Shown here piece after piece: positions 38,013 to 49,231 of a stretch of DNA of 64,000 bases (the first letter of the stretch is position 1; each line of letters starts with the position of its first letter). The stretch is from Sequoia sempervirens (Eukaryota > Streptophyta > Pinopsida > Cupressales > Cupressaceae). Made by a program: the position numbers and the translations under genes. The notes under the pieces are model-generated. The model saw only the letters and a program-made list of their open reading frames with translations, had not been told where the DNA came from and did not search any database. The stretch lies in the NCBI GenBank assembly GCA_007258455.2, contig VDFB02275659.1:62001-126000 (forward strand). Direction: 5' to 3'.

Positions 38013-38533
38013 GATCAAGACCTTACCAACTCTGGTAAACCTTATTGGATAGTGATAAAAGCTACCTTATCTTTCATTAAGGTGAAATTTTTTGTTATAC
38101 AACATGCCCCTTGAAAATTGGAGATAGGCACTGCAAAAAGAAGGTAAACACTAATGAAAATGGTTAGTGGTATTGTGGAAGATGTGATAAAAATTTCCCC
38201 TAATGTGATTATAAATATATACTTCAATGCAAAGTGCAAGACCATACTTCATTCACTTGGATTACAACTTTTGAAGAAGTGGCAGAAGAAATTATTGGTG
38301 TAACAACAAAAGAATTGAACATTTTGAAGCGTGAAAAACAAGATGATGTTAAGTTTTCCCACATTATACAAAAGGTCCTTTTCAAAAGATACATATTTAA
38401 ACTTCAAGTGAAAAAAGAGATCTATAATGATGAACAAAGGATTAAATGCACAGTCATAAAAACAACAAAGTTTGATTATTCATCTAAGAGTGAAGCTTTA
38501 TTAGACTCAATTGCAAAGCTATATGTTTCATAA
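38013..38533 (+). pseudogene. RPA1 (replication protein A 70 kDa subunit) C-terminal fragment
   Basis: The translation matches the C-terminal DNA-binding domain of plant RPA1. It has a zinc-ribbon with CPLKIGDRHC and WYCGRCDKNF, then CDYKYILQ, QDHTSFTWITTFEEVAEEI, KVLFKRYIFKL and YNDEQRIKCTV, and a normal-looking stop at 38,531. RPA1 is the large subunit of the nuclear single-strand DNA-binding complex used in replication and repair. Only about 170 C-terminal residues remain. A one-base shift in the T run at 38,088-38,093 and two in-frame stops in and after the zinc-ribbon disable it. It directly follows a telomere-like array. Plant Helitrons also carry RPA70-like genes, so either a host gene fragment or a Helitron remnant is possible. 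I saw no Rep or helicase motif nearby. Confidence 0.82.
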
Positions 38534-39150
38534 CATTCAAATGCTTGAATGTATATGATGTTAACAATTTATTCAAACATTTAAAATAAATAAATAGTGG
38601 ATATATCTAAGTTAGTTAATGCCATTTTGTCATGATATACTTCTTTGATGCTATCTTTACTAAATCTAATGATTGATGAATATTTCTACTTTTAAATTTA
38701 TTGTTCTTGGTTGATTGTTGTTATAGACAAGTTGGTATGATTTCAAATTTGAATGTGCACCCTTATACATGGGAATTGAGATAAACAATGACACAAACAA
38801 TAATGAAATCAAATTGATTGCTTTCCAAATTCATATTCATGAAAATGTAAGCATTTTTTCAAGTCAATAGGCAGCTTGATAAAGATAACTCTTAGTGTGT
38901 TTTACATATATTATTAATTAATATAGGTATGCTAGTTAATTAAATTATTAACTATATTTTATTTGTATTATATATTGAATTGTTAAAATATGTAAAAATA
39001 TTAATACTAAATATATAGGAAAATGGTTAAAAAATTACCTATTTTTTTTAAAATAAAATATAGTGTGTAATTTAAAATACAAATTATATAATTCTTATAA
39101 TATTTATATTATTATTTATTGAATATTTTATATAATTTAAACTAAAAAAT
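38534..39150. other. AT-rich spacer
   Basis: No gene seen. Possible further decayed sequence near 38,730-38,850 is not identifiable. Confidence 0.45.
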
Positions 39151-39640
39151 TAGCCTCTCTCCCTCTCTCCTCTCTCTCCCCCTCTTTACATATATCTCCC
39201 TTTTCCCCATCTTCTTTCTCTCCCTCCTCTACATATCTCTCTCCCTTTCTCTGTCCCTCTCTCTATCTCTCCCCATCTCCCCCTAATCTCTTGCTCCCTC
39301 CCTATACCCCTATCTATCTTCATATCTCAACCTATTTTTCCCTTTATCTTCCCATATATCTCTATATCTATGTCTTTCTCTTCTCATTTATCTATCTCTC
39401 CCTCTCCATCTATATTTGTCTTTCTCTACTTATCTCTCTCTCTCTCTTTCTCCCCTCTCTCTATATCTCCTTATATCTCTATCTTTCCATCTCTCTCTCT
39501 CTCTATATATATATACCCCCTCTATCTCCCTATCTCTCTATATATTTATTTCTCCCTCTATCTCTCTCTATATCTCTATCTATTTTTAGCCCTTTGCCTC
39601 TCTCATTCTATATTCATCTCTACCTCTATCTATAGGGAGA
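39150..39640 (+). repeat. Pyrimidine-rich (TC/TATC) microsatellite
   Basis: CTCTCTCC and TATCTCTATC repeats fill about 490 bases. Open frames here are low-complexity artefacts. Confidence 0.8.
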
Positions 39641-40344
39641 GATACAAAGGTGAAGCATTGAACCTTCCCAAAGATCCACCAATCTCAACACTACTCCCAA
39701 CTATTTTGAGCATTTAAGTACATATTGTATGATAGATTAGGAGGAATGTGTCAAAGCTCATATTTATTGATGCAAAATAGGTCCAAACTCACAAATTTGA
39801 TGTAGAGTTAGTTATAGTTTTGTACAAAATTTCAAGTGCCACATAGAGCAAAGATATTCCAGTTTTTTATATCATCATGTCATCAAATTTGGAACTTCAT
39901 CAAGATTTGTATCTTCATCAACATTAACAAAAGCAAAGGTATGTACTTGAATCCCTTGCATTTAAATTTTTCTATATATATAAATATTTTAATATTTTCC
40001 CTCAAATCCATAATATATATATTAGTGTGTATTTATTTATTGCAATAAAAAATTAACCTAAGTAACACATTAAGAATTCTAAGGTTTGTGCTTGGAAAAA
40101 ATGAATAACAATTTTTTTTGTTGGATGTCGTGTTGTATAGTTTAGAAAAGCTTAAAATATGAATAGGATTTTAAGGCCATATATTATGGTAGCTTACAAT
40201 GCAAAAGAAGGAAGGAAATCTACTATCAATTTTAATCTGCAATTTAATACCATATGATAAATCACATGTAGTATTATCTAAAATTAATTCTTGACATATT
40301 AATTTTATAAAATACACTTACCATTCAATAAACTTCTCCCAAGA
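39641..40344. other. AT-rich spacer
   Basis: No gene seen. Confidence 0.5.
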
Positions 40345-40445
40345 AAGAAACCCTAAGTGAACATTAATTGAACCCTAATTATAGATTCATAACTCTAATC
40401 ATAACCCTCAGCGAACACTAATCCTAATCAAACCCTAACCCTAGC
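40345..40445 (-). repeat. Short degenerate CCCTAA telomere-like stretch
   Basis: AACCCTAAGTGAACATTAATTG and AACCCTCAGCGAACACTAAT (each given in part) repeat the same telomere-variant phrase as at 37,811 and 42,000. Confidence 0.65.
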
Positions 40446-40594
40446 CTTAAAGTTATCATATAATCTAATTATCTCTCTTATGTAAATTTGGGTTGAATTA
40501 TTTTTCCTTTATTTTTAATTGAATATATTTTTTGTTTATTAGATCTTATTTTATGAATATATGCAAATATAATTTTACTTCTACAATCACGATT

Positions 40595-41130
40595 GAGTGC
40601 GCCCTCTCCCCTAATAAATGTTTTTATTTTGCACCTCACACAACTATTGGGCTCTCTCCCCTAATAAATGTTTTTATTTTGCAAAGGGACAAGTTCGCAT
40701 GGCTGTAGATCAATCATCATGTGATCTCAGTCTTTCCCCGCCATCCTATGATGACCCCACTAGTTGATCATGATATCACAGGCGAGCGCCACGTGTCTCA
40801 TCCGGAGAAGCTGAAGGAATGATAAATACTTTGATGGGTCTTTAATACATTATGCCGTGGGTTACTAAAGCAGTTATAAGATGCACATGTTTTAAATCAA
40901 CGAAGATGTTATAATCCGGGTAGAAAGGTGCTCGATGGTTAATAACAAGGCTGGTGACTATGTTGAATGAACAGGATTACCAATGGTTGAGATCGATGGT
41001 TTCCCGCCATCGTGTGATCAAAAGTTGTGAGTTCTTTATTGATTGTGATATCACGGGAGGGCGCCACGTGTCTCATCTGGTGAAGCTGAAGGAATGATAA
41101 ATACTTTGATGCATCTTTAATACATTATGT
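40595..41130 (+). repeat. Partial copy C of the unknown unit, promoter-like part
   Basis: This matches the 5' non-coding parts of copies A and B. It includes two modules of about 100 bases (40,771-40,870 and 41,045-41,140) with GATATCAC.GG, GCGCCACGTGTCTCATC and GAAGCTGAAGGAATGATAAA. CACGTG lies at 40,790-40,795 and 41,065-41,070. A 33-base phrase (CCTCTCCCCTAATAAATG and what follows) is tandemly doubled at 40,602-40,683. No gene follows, so this is an orphan upstream region. Confidence 0.75.
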
Positions 41131-41514
41131 CGCAGGTTATATTTATTAATGTCTTAATATTAGTTTATAAAATGAACATTAATTATAAATATTTTAAAAT
41201 CAATTAAGTATTTCAATCTAAACTTTTAATATTTGACATTACAAATAAAATTAAACTAAATTCTAATTTTTAAAATCCATAAAATATTTATTATCTATTT
41301 AGTTTTACTAATTATCTAATACAATTAGATTAGATTAAATTAAATATTCATTTTATATTAATTAAATAATTATTAATTAGAATTTTAGAATAAATTAAAA
41401 AATAGGATCTATATAAAATCAACTTTTCTATTTTTTTTCTTTGTGTCCAAATCATTTCATTTTCTAAAATTATACTAAATTCTAGATATCATAATTAAAC
41501 ATAAAACTATATTC
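41131..41514. other. AT-rich spacer
   Basis: Very AT-rich (ATTAATTATAAA-like) with nothing recognised. Confidence 0.5.
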
Positions 41515-42035
41515 TATTCTAATCCTAACCTTAGTTAAACCCTAACCCTATTTGGACTATAACCCTTACCCTAATTGAACACTAAATCTAATTGTAATTG
41601 ACCACTAAGCATAATTGAATTCTACCCCTAACCCTAACCCTAACTCTAACTAAACCCTAAACCTAACTCTAATCAAACCCTAACCCAAACCTACTTGATT
41701 CATAATCCCAACCCTAACCCAAACCCTAATTGAACTTTAAAACTAACCTTAATTAAGTATTAACCCTAATTGAACATTTATTGAACAATAGTCCTAATTG
41801 TACCATAACCCTAACTTTGAACTACAGTTGAACTCTAATCCTAACCCTAACACTAATTCTTATCCTAATTGAACCTTAACCCCAACCCTAACCTTAACCT
41901 TGACCCTATTTGAACTCTTATTTAATTCATAACCTTAATTAAACCCCAACCTCATCCTCAATCCTAACCCAAATTGAACATTAATTGAACCCTAAACCTA
42001 ACCCTAAGTGAACACTAATCCTAATTGAACTCTAA
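41515..42035 (-). repeat. Degenerate CCCTAA telomere-like array
   Basis: About 520 bases of CCCTAA, AACCCTAAC and CCTAATTGAAC variants. The G-rich strand is the minus strand, as at 37.7 kb. A short plus-sense piece (GGGTTTAGAGTTTAAGGG, then GAGAGATAGAGGGAGTGAG) at about 42,160-42,210 matches the composite unit of the 35-36 kb array. Confidence 0.75.
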
Positions 42036-42279
42036 CTTTTTAGTTGAAAATATTAAAGTGCCTTAGATTTTCCCATTCATCGCATTTATCATTCAATTCC
42101 TAATAGAACTCCAAAAATTTATACTTTTATAATGTTTTAATACACACCTAATATTAAGGGTTTAGAGTTTAAGGGTTAAGGGGAGAGAGATAGAGGGAGT
42201 GAGTGAGTGACCCATTTACATATTATTCTTTTATTCTTCGTAAGCTAAATATTTAGTTACCCATTTACTGTTAGCAGAA

Positions 42280-42567
42280 ATGACCCAAGAATTTAATAGA
42301 ATGGACTACTCATATAATACCTTGCATTATGGAGCTCAATTCTTTGATACATTACTACTTATCAAATCCTTTGTAAATAATTGTAAACTTATGACTCCAT
42401 TTAAGCATTTAATTGATTTTCTTGAATCAAAGCAAAAATATAGACATTCAATTGAACAAATTCTCAAAAGAAGAATGAAAACATTATTAACATTTCATTC
42501 AAAATTCACTCAAATCCACATAAGGAGAGAAAATATATTAGAATTATACATTTATTCATGCTTATAA
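42280..42567 (+). CDS. Unidentified open frame of 95 codons
   Basis: The frame starts at an ATG, is helix-friendly and Lys/Leu-rich (DFLESKQKYRHSIEQILKRR), and is uninterrupted in an AT-rich area where stops are common. I recognise no family. It may be a gene fragment like the nearby RPA1 piece, or chance. Confidence 0.2.
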   Translation: MTQEFNRMDYSYNTLHYGAQFFDTLLLIKSFVNNCKLMTPFKHLIDFLESKQKYRHSIEQILKRRMKTLLTFHSKFTQIHIRRENILELYIYSCL

Positions 42568-42635
42568 GTCACATCTACATACAATTTAAGATAATTTTCA
42601 TATATTCATCCAAAACTCAAAACAGGCTATCTATT

Positions 42636-42715
42636 CTATTCCCTCCGCTTGGGGTTTTAATAGCTAATGGCACCACAAATATCACTTCCTCATCAGAGGA
42701 CATATATATTTCTAC
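42636..42715 (-). repeat. Partial duplicate of the 43.2-kb reading frame
   Basis: The minus strand reads SSDEEVIFVVPLAIKTPSGG, close to LLSDDEVIVVVPLVVKTPSG in the larger frame at 43,559-43,041. The DNA also matches (CGCTTGGGGTTTTAA, CCACAA.TATCACTTC). This is a paralogous piece of the same coding sequence about 540 bases away. Confidence 0.6.
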
Positions 42716-43040
42716 CCATATATTCAACTCAAAACCTAGCTAGAGCTTTTCATTAGTTCTCTCCCTACAAATGAGCCTTGAATTCCCTTTTATATGACAA
42801 GGGAGCAACAAGCTTCAGGCTCAAATGTAATTTCACCACAAATTTTCATTTGAACAAAATCTCCATTGCATTTGACTTTCATTTCAAAACTTCCCACATG
42901 TTGAATCTGCAAAACATAGTGCATGAACTGGGGAAAGCTAAAAGAAAAGGGAACGCAAATTGTCATCAAAATCCCCTTTCTCACTATCCACACAGAAAAA
43001 CCAGGCAACCAAATTGCCACAAAGGCACCACAACAACTTC

Positions 43041-43559
43041 TTATTTACCCACCACCCTTCCCTTACCAACACTTAGACCCCAGTATACACGCTCGCTTCT
43101 AGTTGTTTCCCAATATGGTAGACTCTCAGCCTCATCTTCTTTCTTATCCTTTCCTAATACGGTACCGGTCGGTCCGCTTGGGGTTTTAACAACCAATGGC
43201 ACCACAACTATCACTTCATCATCAGATAATAGACCGTGATTGAAGAGAGGTAAATACTGATAGTAGTCAGAGCTGGTCTTGGTTACATCATCAGAAGTGT
43301 TGCTCGTAAGGTCAATGGGTGAGTGTTGGCATCCAAAGGAGCCATTCCCATACCTTATTTTCCTACTGACACTAGTAATAGAGCATACTGACTGCTTACC
43401 TTTGTCATCTACCAGTTGAGCAACAACGTCCTGGAATTGCAACCTTCTATTGCATCTAGTGGGCACAAGCCTGGGCTTGTCAACCAAAGCACCTTCTTGA
43501 ATAGTAGGACTGAGCTTTTGTGAGCTCAAACAAACAGACCTCCTTACTAACTTACTCAT
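43041..43559 (-). CDS. Unidentified 172-codon protein or gene fragment
   Basis: This is an uninterrupted frame starting MSKLVRRSVCLSSQKLSP, with a basic N-terminus, a Ser/Thr/Asp-rich middle (IDLTSNTSDDVTKTSSDYY) and a DDEVIVVVPLVVKTPSG block that recurs downstream. It has no signal peptide or membrane segment. The region is less AT-rich than its surroundings, which favours a real coding origin. I do not recognise the family. It may be a captured host exon or small gene. Confidence 0.35.
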   Translation of the reverse strand: MSKLVRRSVCLSSQKLSPTIQEGALVDKPRLVPTRCNRRLQFQDVVAQLVDDKGKQSVCSITSVSRKIRYGNGSFGCQHSPIDLTSNTSDDVTKTSSDYYQYLPLFNHGLLSDDEVIVVVPLVVKTPSGPTGTVLGKDKKEDEAESLPYWETTRSERVYWGLSVGKGRVVGK

Positions 43560-44504
43560 TTTCTCTTCTCAGACATGCACTCAAACTTGATTAGACTCAT
43601 CCCACAAAGTGCTCTAATTGCTACAAGAATGATACTATTAGCAGTTAATTCCTCTTGTATTTATTGTGCGAGGTAATGGCAACCTTCATCAATGCTTAGT
43701 AAAAATGCATGTGCAAACATGGCAATTTGGCGGCACATGTACTGTCACCATTTAACTAGAGATACATGAGAATCCAAAGATCACCCTACATGATTGCCAA
43801 CAACAAAATCTTCACACATATTGAGATCGACGTGACTACACAAGCAAGGAATAATTCATTGATGCTTCACGAGTTGTATGATAAAATGACCACCATGTGC
43901 CGTTTTCCAACTTTGAATACTACCCGCTGATCTCCTAAAGAGTTTGTAGATCAAATGGTTTATCTCGGGCTAACTTGGTTTGACATCCAACAAAGCATCG
44001 TTCACTTTCCTCATGACCAATAACATTAATCCATCTCGAAAACCAACTACCATGTTAGTAGGTCCTATTCACTTTGCAAACTAAACAGCTGGAGCTACGC
44101 ATTGCAATCTTGTTGACCTTGCGACTTTTAACCAACCTTCATCTTCATCCTGCGAGCTAGCAAGGAACGAAAAAGATTTACATTAGCTTTTGATCTTGGT
44201 TGTTGATCTAAAACCACGGGTTATGAGCTCAATGGTGGAGATTGGGCCCCACATTCCATACATGACACACATCTTCCTTTTGCTGACCTCGCGGAAAATA
44301 ATAGGGTGACACCTTAGGTCTTCGAGTTGGCAGGGTACGATCAAGATCTTCTACCATATCTTCGAATCTAAAAAACCTACACATTGCACGATTAGTATTT
44401 AATGAAAGGCTTTGGATAAGCCATCGACAACATGACCACTGGGGTTAATGGCTTAGGCTTACGTCACCAGATTAAAATTAAAACCCAACTTTAATTTTAA
44501 TACT
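43560..44504. other. Spacer before unit B
   Basis: No coding region is supported. Composition is more balanced than the nearby AT-rich spacers. Confidence 0.45.
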
Positions 44505-44720
44505 TTATTTCCTCTACAGGGTTTTATTTCCTAAGTCTCGGTTGGCCTCGTGTTTCATCTTTTAGAAAACAACTTATGTTGTTTGTTGTCTGCCTAGTAA
44601 TTCCCACTTCTCCTTTTAATGAATGCTTTATTTTGTAAGGATTGATTTATTGTTGCCGTTGATCTATTTCCTGCAGATATCAATGGTGCCCGCTATCCCG
44701 TGATCAGGAATTGAAGGATC

Positions 44721-45135
44721 ATGAAATCACGGGTGGGTGCCATGTGTCCTATCCGGGGGATCAAATTTGTGCTATCGCTGACCAACTGCCATTTAATCTG
44801 AGTCATTCCCCGCCATCTCACAATGGTGCTTGGGTTGATTGTGAAATCACGGGCAGGCGCCACGTGTCTCATCCGTTGAAGCCTAAAGAGTAAAGGAAAC
44901 ACTAGTCAACTTTAAATGTATTAAGGGGCAGATTACTAAAGTTTTCTCAAGATGCACATGTTCTAAATTGAAAGATATGTTATAATCTCATTGGAAAAGA
45001 TGCTCAAAGGTTAACGACATGGCTAGCGACTATGTTAAAGGAATGGAATCATTGATGCTCAGGATCAATGATTGCTCGCCATCATGCGATCAATATTTTC
45101 AAGATTGCGATATCGCGAGCAACCGCCATGTGGAA
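44721..45135 (+). promoter_or_regulatory. Three ATCACGGG/CCACGTG modules upstream of gene B
   Basis: Modules at about 44,721-44,756, 44,841-44,876 and 45,106-45,135 each hold GAAATCACGGG or GATATCGCGAG followed by GCGCCACGTGTCTC or a variant. CACGTGTC at 44,861-44,868 matches the plant G-box/ABRE core. In the first module a CCCGTGAT (about 44,697) pairs with ATCACGGG (about 44,726), so a stem-loop is possible. The role is inferred from conservation between copies. Confidence 0.45.
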
Positions 45136-45682
45136 TTCTTTCATAGTGTATGGTAAGGTGCGCCCCTTATCGACGTGTTGCCAATTGTGTCAGCTTGTTT
45201 TGAAGGTGGTCGTCGATGATTTGATCAAGCTGAAGAATCGATGACTAGAATTTAAATCTATATCAAATATTGTTGGAGCCATTCGTGCAGCGCGAAATTG
45301 AGCTTTAATGGTGGATGAGACACTTGCTGGCATGATTTGATCAACAAAAAAATTAATTTTCCTGTGTGGTCTGTATCACAAAGAATTCAACTATTTCACG
45401 AAGTAGTTTTAGAGCCAAAGGTAGATGTGAGTTTATGTAGCTAGAATTTGGGAGTTTTGTGAATAGAGCCATGAGTTTATTTTATGTATCTCCCAATCAT
45501 TTTGCATTTGAATTTGGGAAAGGATTAGCTGGATGTGCTGTGAGCTTGTTGATGAATGTGTTAGGGCTATAGTTTAATTATAGTTGTGAGAAATTACAAT
45601 GTTTTCTCTTGTAATTTTCTATCTCTGGTTAGTCCTAGCTATCTAAATTATAACGTTGTAAAGAAGCCCTAGTTTGTCCGAG

Positions 45683-48600
45683 ATGGCACCACCCAAGCAA
45701 CATTCTAGCCAGACTGAATATTTGAAATGAAACCTGTATGATTATTTCCTGGATCAATTTCCCTTGTCAACGAATGATAGGAGGAAGGGATTGGTCCTAA
45801 TGCGAGGGAAAATTCTGGGGGAAGGATTAGTGTATAATTGCTCCAACATTGCCGATGCTAGGGTTCCCCTCACTGGCTTGGAATTGTTCAGATTATGATA
45901 CAGATAGAGGAATTTGCCTCACCCTTTTTCAAATGGATGGATGTATGATATGGGGAAGCTGGTGGTACCAAATGTATTCCCTGATGTAGACCTACTTAGG
46001 GTAGTGGCTACAAGATATGACCCTGTTACACAGATAATCAAGAACAATGGTGGAAAGGTTCTATTGAGCATTAATAGAGAAGAGGTCCAACATATTTTTG
46101 ACTTGATTGAATCGAGCAAAGACTTGGTTCCTATCAACCTTGAGGAAATGAAGCAGGAGTATGCAAAGCTGAAATCTTTTTTTAGAGCAAGGTTGCTTCC
46201 ACCTCATCTGGCTAAGATAGAAGGTTCAAAATTTCATATCAGCCCCAGTGACTGAGAACCTTTCAAATTAAATTTTTTTGCAAAACATTTCATGGCCACT
46301 TTCTATTCTTTATGTCAGATTTTGGGTTTCAGTCTTGGTATGGTAATTCCCATTGCTTATATGTTCATGGGGGTGCAAATACAACACCCTAACTTCTCCG
46401 TGACCTATGAATTCACTTCTTTCTTGGCTGAGAAGATGCATGAAGGGCTGTCAAAGCTACAAAACAATGATACCGACACTCAATTATTTTAGTATTCTAT
46501 GCTAATGCATATTTTTTTGTTTAAGAATGCTAACTTTTTCTCTGAGAGGATGAAATTAAGGCAATCAGTTGATGGAGAAAGATTGCCAGTACAGATATGG
46601 GTTGCATATTTATCTTGTAATAAGGAAAGCACTAATTATGTGCAATTTGATAATTGTTTTGCTTCCAGATTAAGGGCTAGATTAATGGTGAATATACCTA
46701 GGATACCTGAGGAATTACCAAATTTCCTCAGGTCAAAGTAGAAGAAGCCAAAATTGAAGGTTTACCATAACTGGGGTGACATTATCCCATACCCAGTCAA
46801 CACTGTCTTGAGAGTATATGGTTTTCAGGGAGCCCCTCATATACTGCTATACAATGTGCCACCAAGAGTGGGATTTGCAGAAGTTATGTGGTAGATAGGT
46901 TGTATTCATGAGGACAACCTCACTGGAAGGGGTAAGGGAACATTTTTCCCAGATTATATAGTAGTGTCTGATTTTGTATTTTCAAAGGGAGGGTGGATGC
47001 ATTTTGATATTTTCTTTCATGATTACCCATTTGAGTTGTGGACCAAAGCGACAACATGATCCTAAGGGTTTCTTTTATCTTTTTAGATAAAGAATAAAAG
47101 CTGGAAAATTTGTGCATGAGTTCAATTTCCTTGAAGACTTGATTAGAAATGAATTTGATTTGAATACATAGGAGTTGAACAAGGAGAAATGGATAGCTTA
47201 TGGTAAGCTACTAGATGTTGTGCACAAAATGGATCTGAAATATGATACACTGTTGGAGTTCAGTCCTCACCATAAGAAAATTTATTTTCTGATGGGAAAA
47301 TTCAAGGAAATTATGGGCACATTGAGGACAAAAAAGGTAAATTTAGAATTGAGTCTGGGTGTACAAGAGCAAGGTGCTAGACCAATTGAAACAAGGCCAA
47401 CATACTAGCCTACAGAAAGGTGGCCCATTTACAAGAGGAAACATGATAGTAGCAGTGATGAAGAAGTGGAGAGAAAAGGAAAACATATTATGAAAGTGCC
47501 TCCACAACCAAGTCCAAAATTCAAAGTGCCTGGGGCAATCAAAATTATTGATTTAGAATCATCATTGGAAGACAATCCCTCATCACCAACATTTGAGCCA
47601 AGCCCTAAGACGCAAAGAATTGATCAATCACAGGAGGATTTGATGGATTAGATTATTGTTACTGATCAAGACATGCAAGTTGGTATGCCTTCCCCTCCTA
47701 GGCCAGCTGAATTAGTTTTATCTGATTTAGATATGAAAGGTAAAAGTGTACAAGATGCAATAATGAAGGCATGCAAGGAGTTTCTAGATGACAATACATT
47801 TGTGAAAACTCATGTATTCTTGCAATTGGTATGGAGGATGAAGTTTGAAGAGTATCAAGATAAATGTAGGTAGAGAAGAGAACTAAGGCCTGACACGTCA
47901 GACCAGGAGAATGATGATGAGGTAAAAGATGAATTAATGGAAGAATTCAAGAACATCACTCTTGAAGAAGGAAGAAAACTGGTGAGTTAGGCTGGTGTGT
48001 TAATTCTGCCTGAATGGGACATTACAGATGCAGTAGCCTTTAATGCTATTATGAAGTCTAAGAATCCATTTCAAGACTCTGAAGAAGAGGTCAAGGTAGC
48101 ATTGCAAAACTCTACTTTCAGTGAGGAATATGAAACTCTGGCAATTTGGGCATTCCACAAGGGAGAAAACTAGATGTTTCTAATATTAATCCAAATTTTA
48201 AGGGAGGATTGATAATAAAGAGAGCTTCAGAGACCTCAACCAATGAGGCCACTAATTTGACTGTGAATGTGGCCAAATTGGCCCAAAAGATTGCTGAAAG
48301 AAAGAGCTTAATGGAAAAATATAACCTTTTGATTAAGGAGTACAACAAGATGCAACATAAAAGTGTTGAGTTGCAAATTGAAGTGGAGATGTTTAGGTAT
48401 AAGTAGATTGGGGAGACATCAAGTGCTCTAGGAACTAGTACATTACCTTCCATATCAAGATCAGTGCCTCCTGCTTCTCCAATTATTTCCACACCAGGAT
48501 CTCCCAGTCATAATCCTATCCTCACCCTTTCTTTAGAGGAAGTTCAAGAAGAAACATAGTGCTTTGTTGATCCTACAAAGAAGCAACTCTTGCAAAAAAT

Positions 48601-49231
48601 TGATGAATTGTAGGCATCATTAAAGAAAAGTGATGAGGAATCTCTCTTAAAGCAAAAAAAAATTGTTACTATTGTTTTGAGACATTTAAATGAAAAGGTT
48701 GATAGCAAATTGCTATCTATACATTCTTTATATTCTTTGCTGTTAGCAGTAATAAATAATATTGATAGGGATCAAGAAGTAGTGATACCAATAATTGAAA
48801 ATTGGATCCCTAGGGCCAGTGATCTGGATATCATGTATAGGGGCTTAGGATTTGATATGAATAATAGGCCCCAATTATTAAAGCCTACTCATGTGTTAGT
48901 AAAATCATTGCAAGGTTTTTAGACCTTACTAGATGATGTGAGTAGGAAGATTAGGGAGCTGGTGAAGAATTTCAATGATTGGGGTAACACATTGTTACCT
49001 GATATAATTGATGAGCAGGGGAAAATTAGGTCATTTCAATAATGGCAGGATCAAGCAAGTGAGGCCATCAATGATCAAATCAATTCAATTTGTGATGAAT
49101 CAGACTATGATTTGTTGGTGAGCTGTATGGACAAAATCATTAGTACCAAGGTGGATCAGGTAATTAATTTTGATTGGCCGACTGATGATGAGTACCAGAA
49201 TTGGGTAACTAAATATTTGACTGAGGAGTAA
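45683..49231 (+). pseudogene. Unrecognised long gene, copy B (about 1,182 codons)
   Basis: The start ATG at 45,683 and stop at 49,229-49,231 correspond to those of copy A. The same landmarks appear: WMYDMGKLVVPNVFPD, FYSLCQILGF, VQFDNCFASRLRARLMVN, the Ser/Asp patch before PSPKFKVPG, and the coil-like LAQKIAERKSLMEKYN. Stops near 45,729, 45,898, 46,252, 46,490 and 46,738, and frameshifts near 47,030 and 48,160, break it at sites mostly different from those in copy A. The two copies therefore decayed independently after duplicating from a once-open frame. Function unknown. Confidence 0.7.

Noticed and set aside
39291..39717. Overlapping 114- and 115-codon Ser/Leu/Tyr-rich frames
   Set aside because: Same cause: TCTC/TATC simple repeat translated in two frames.
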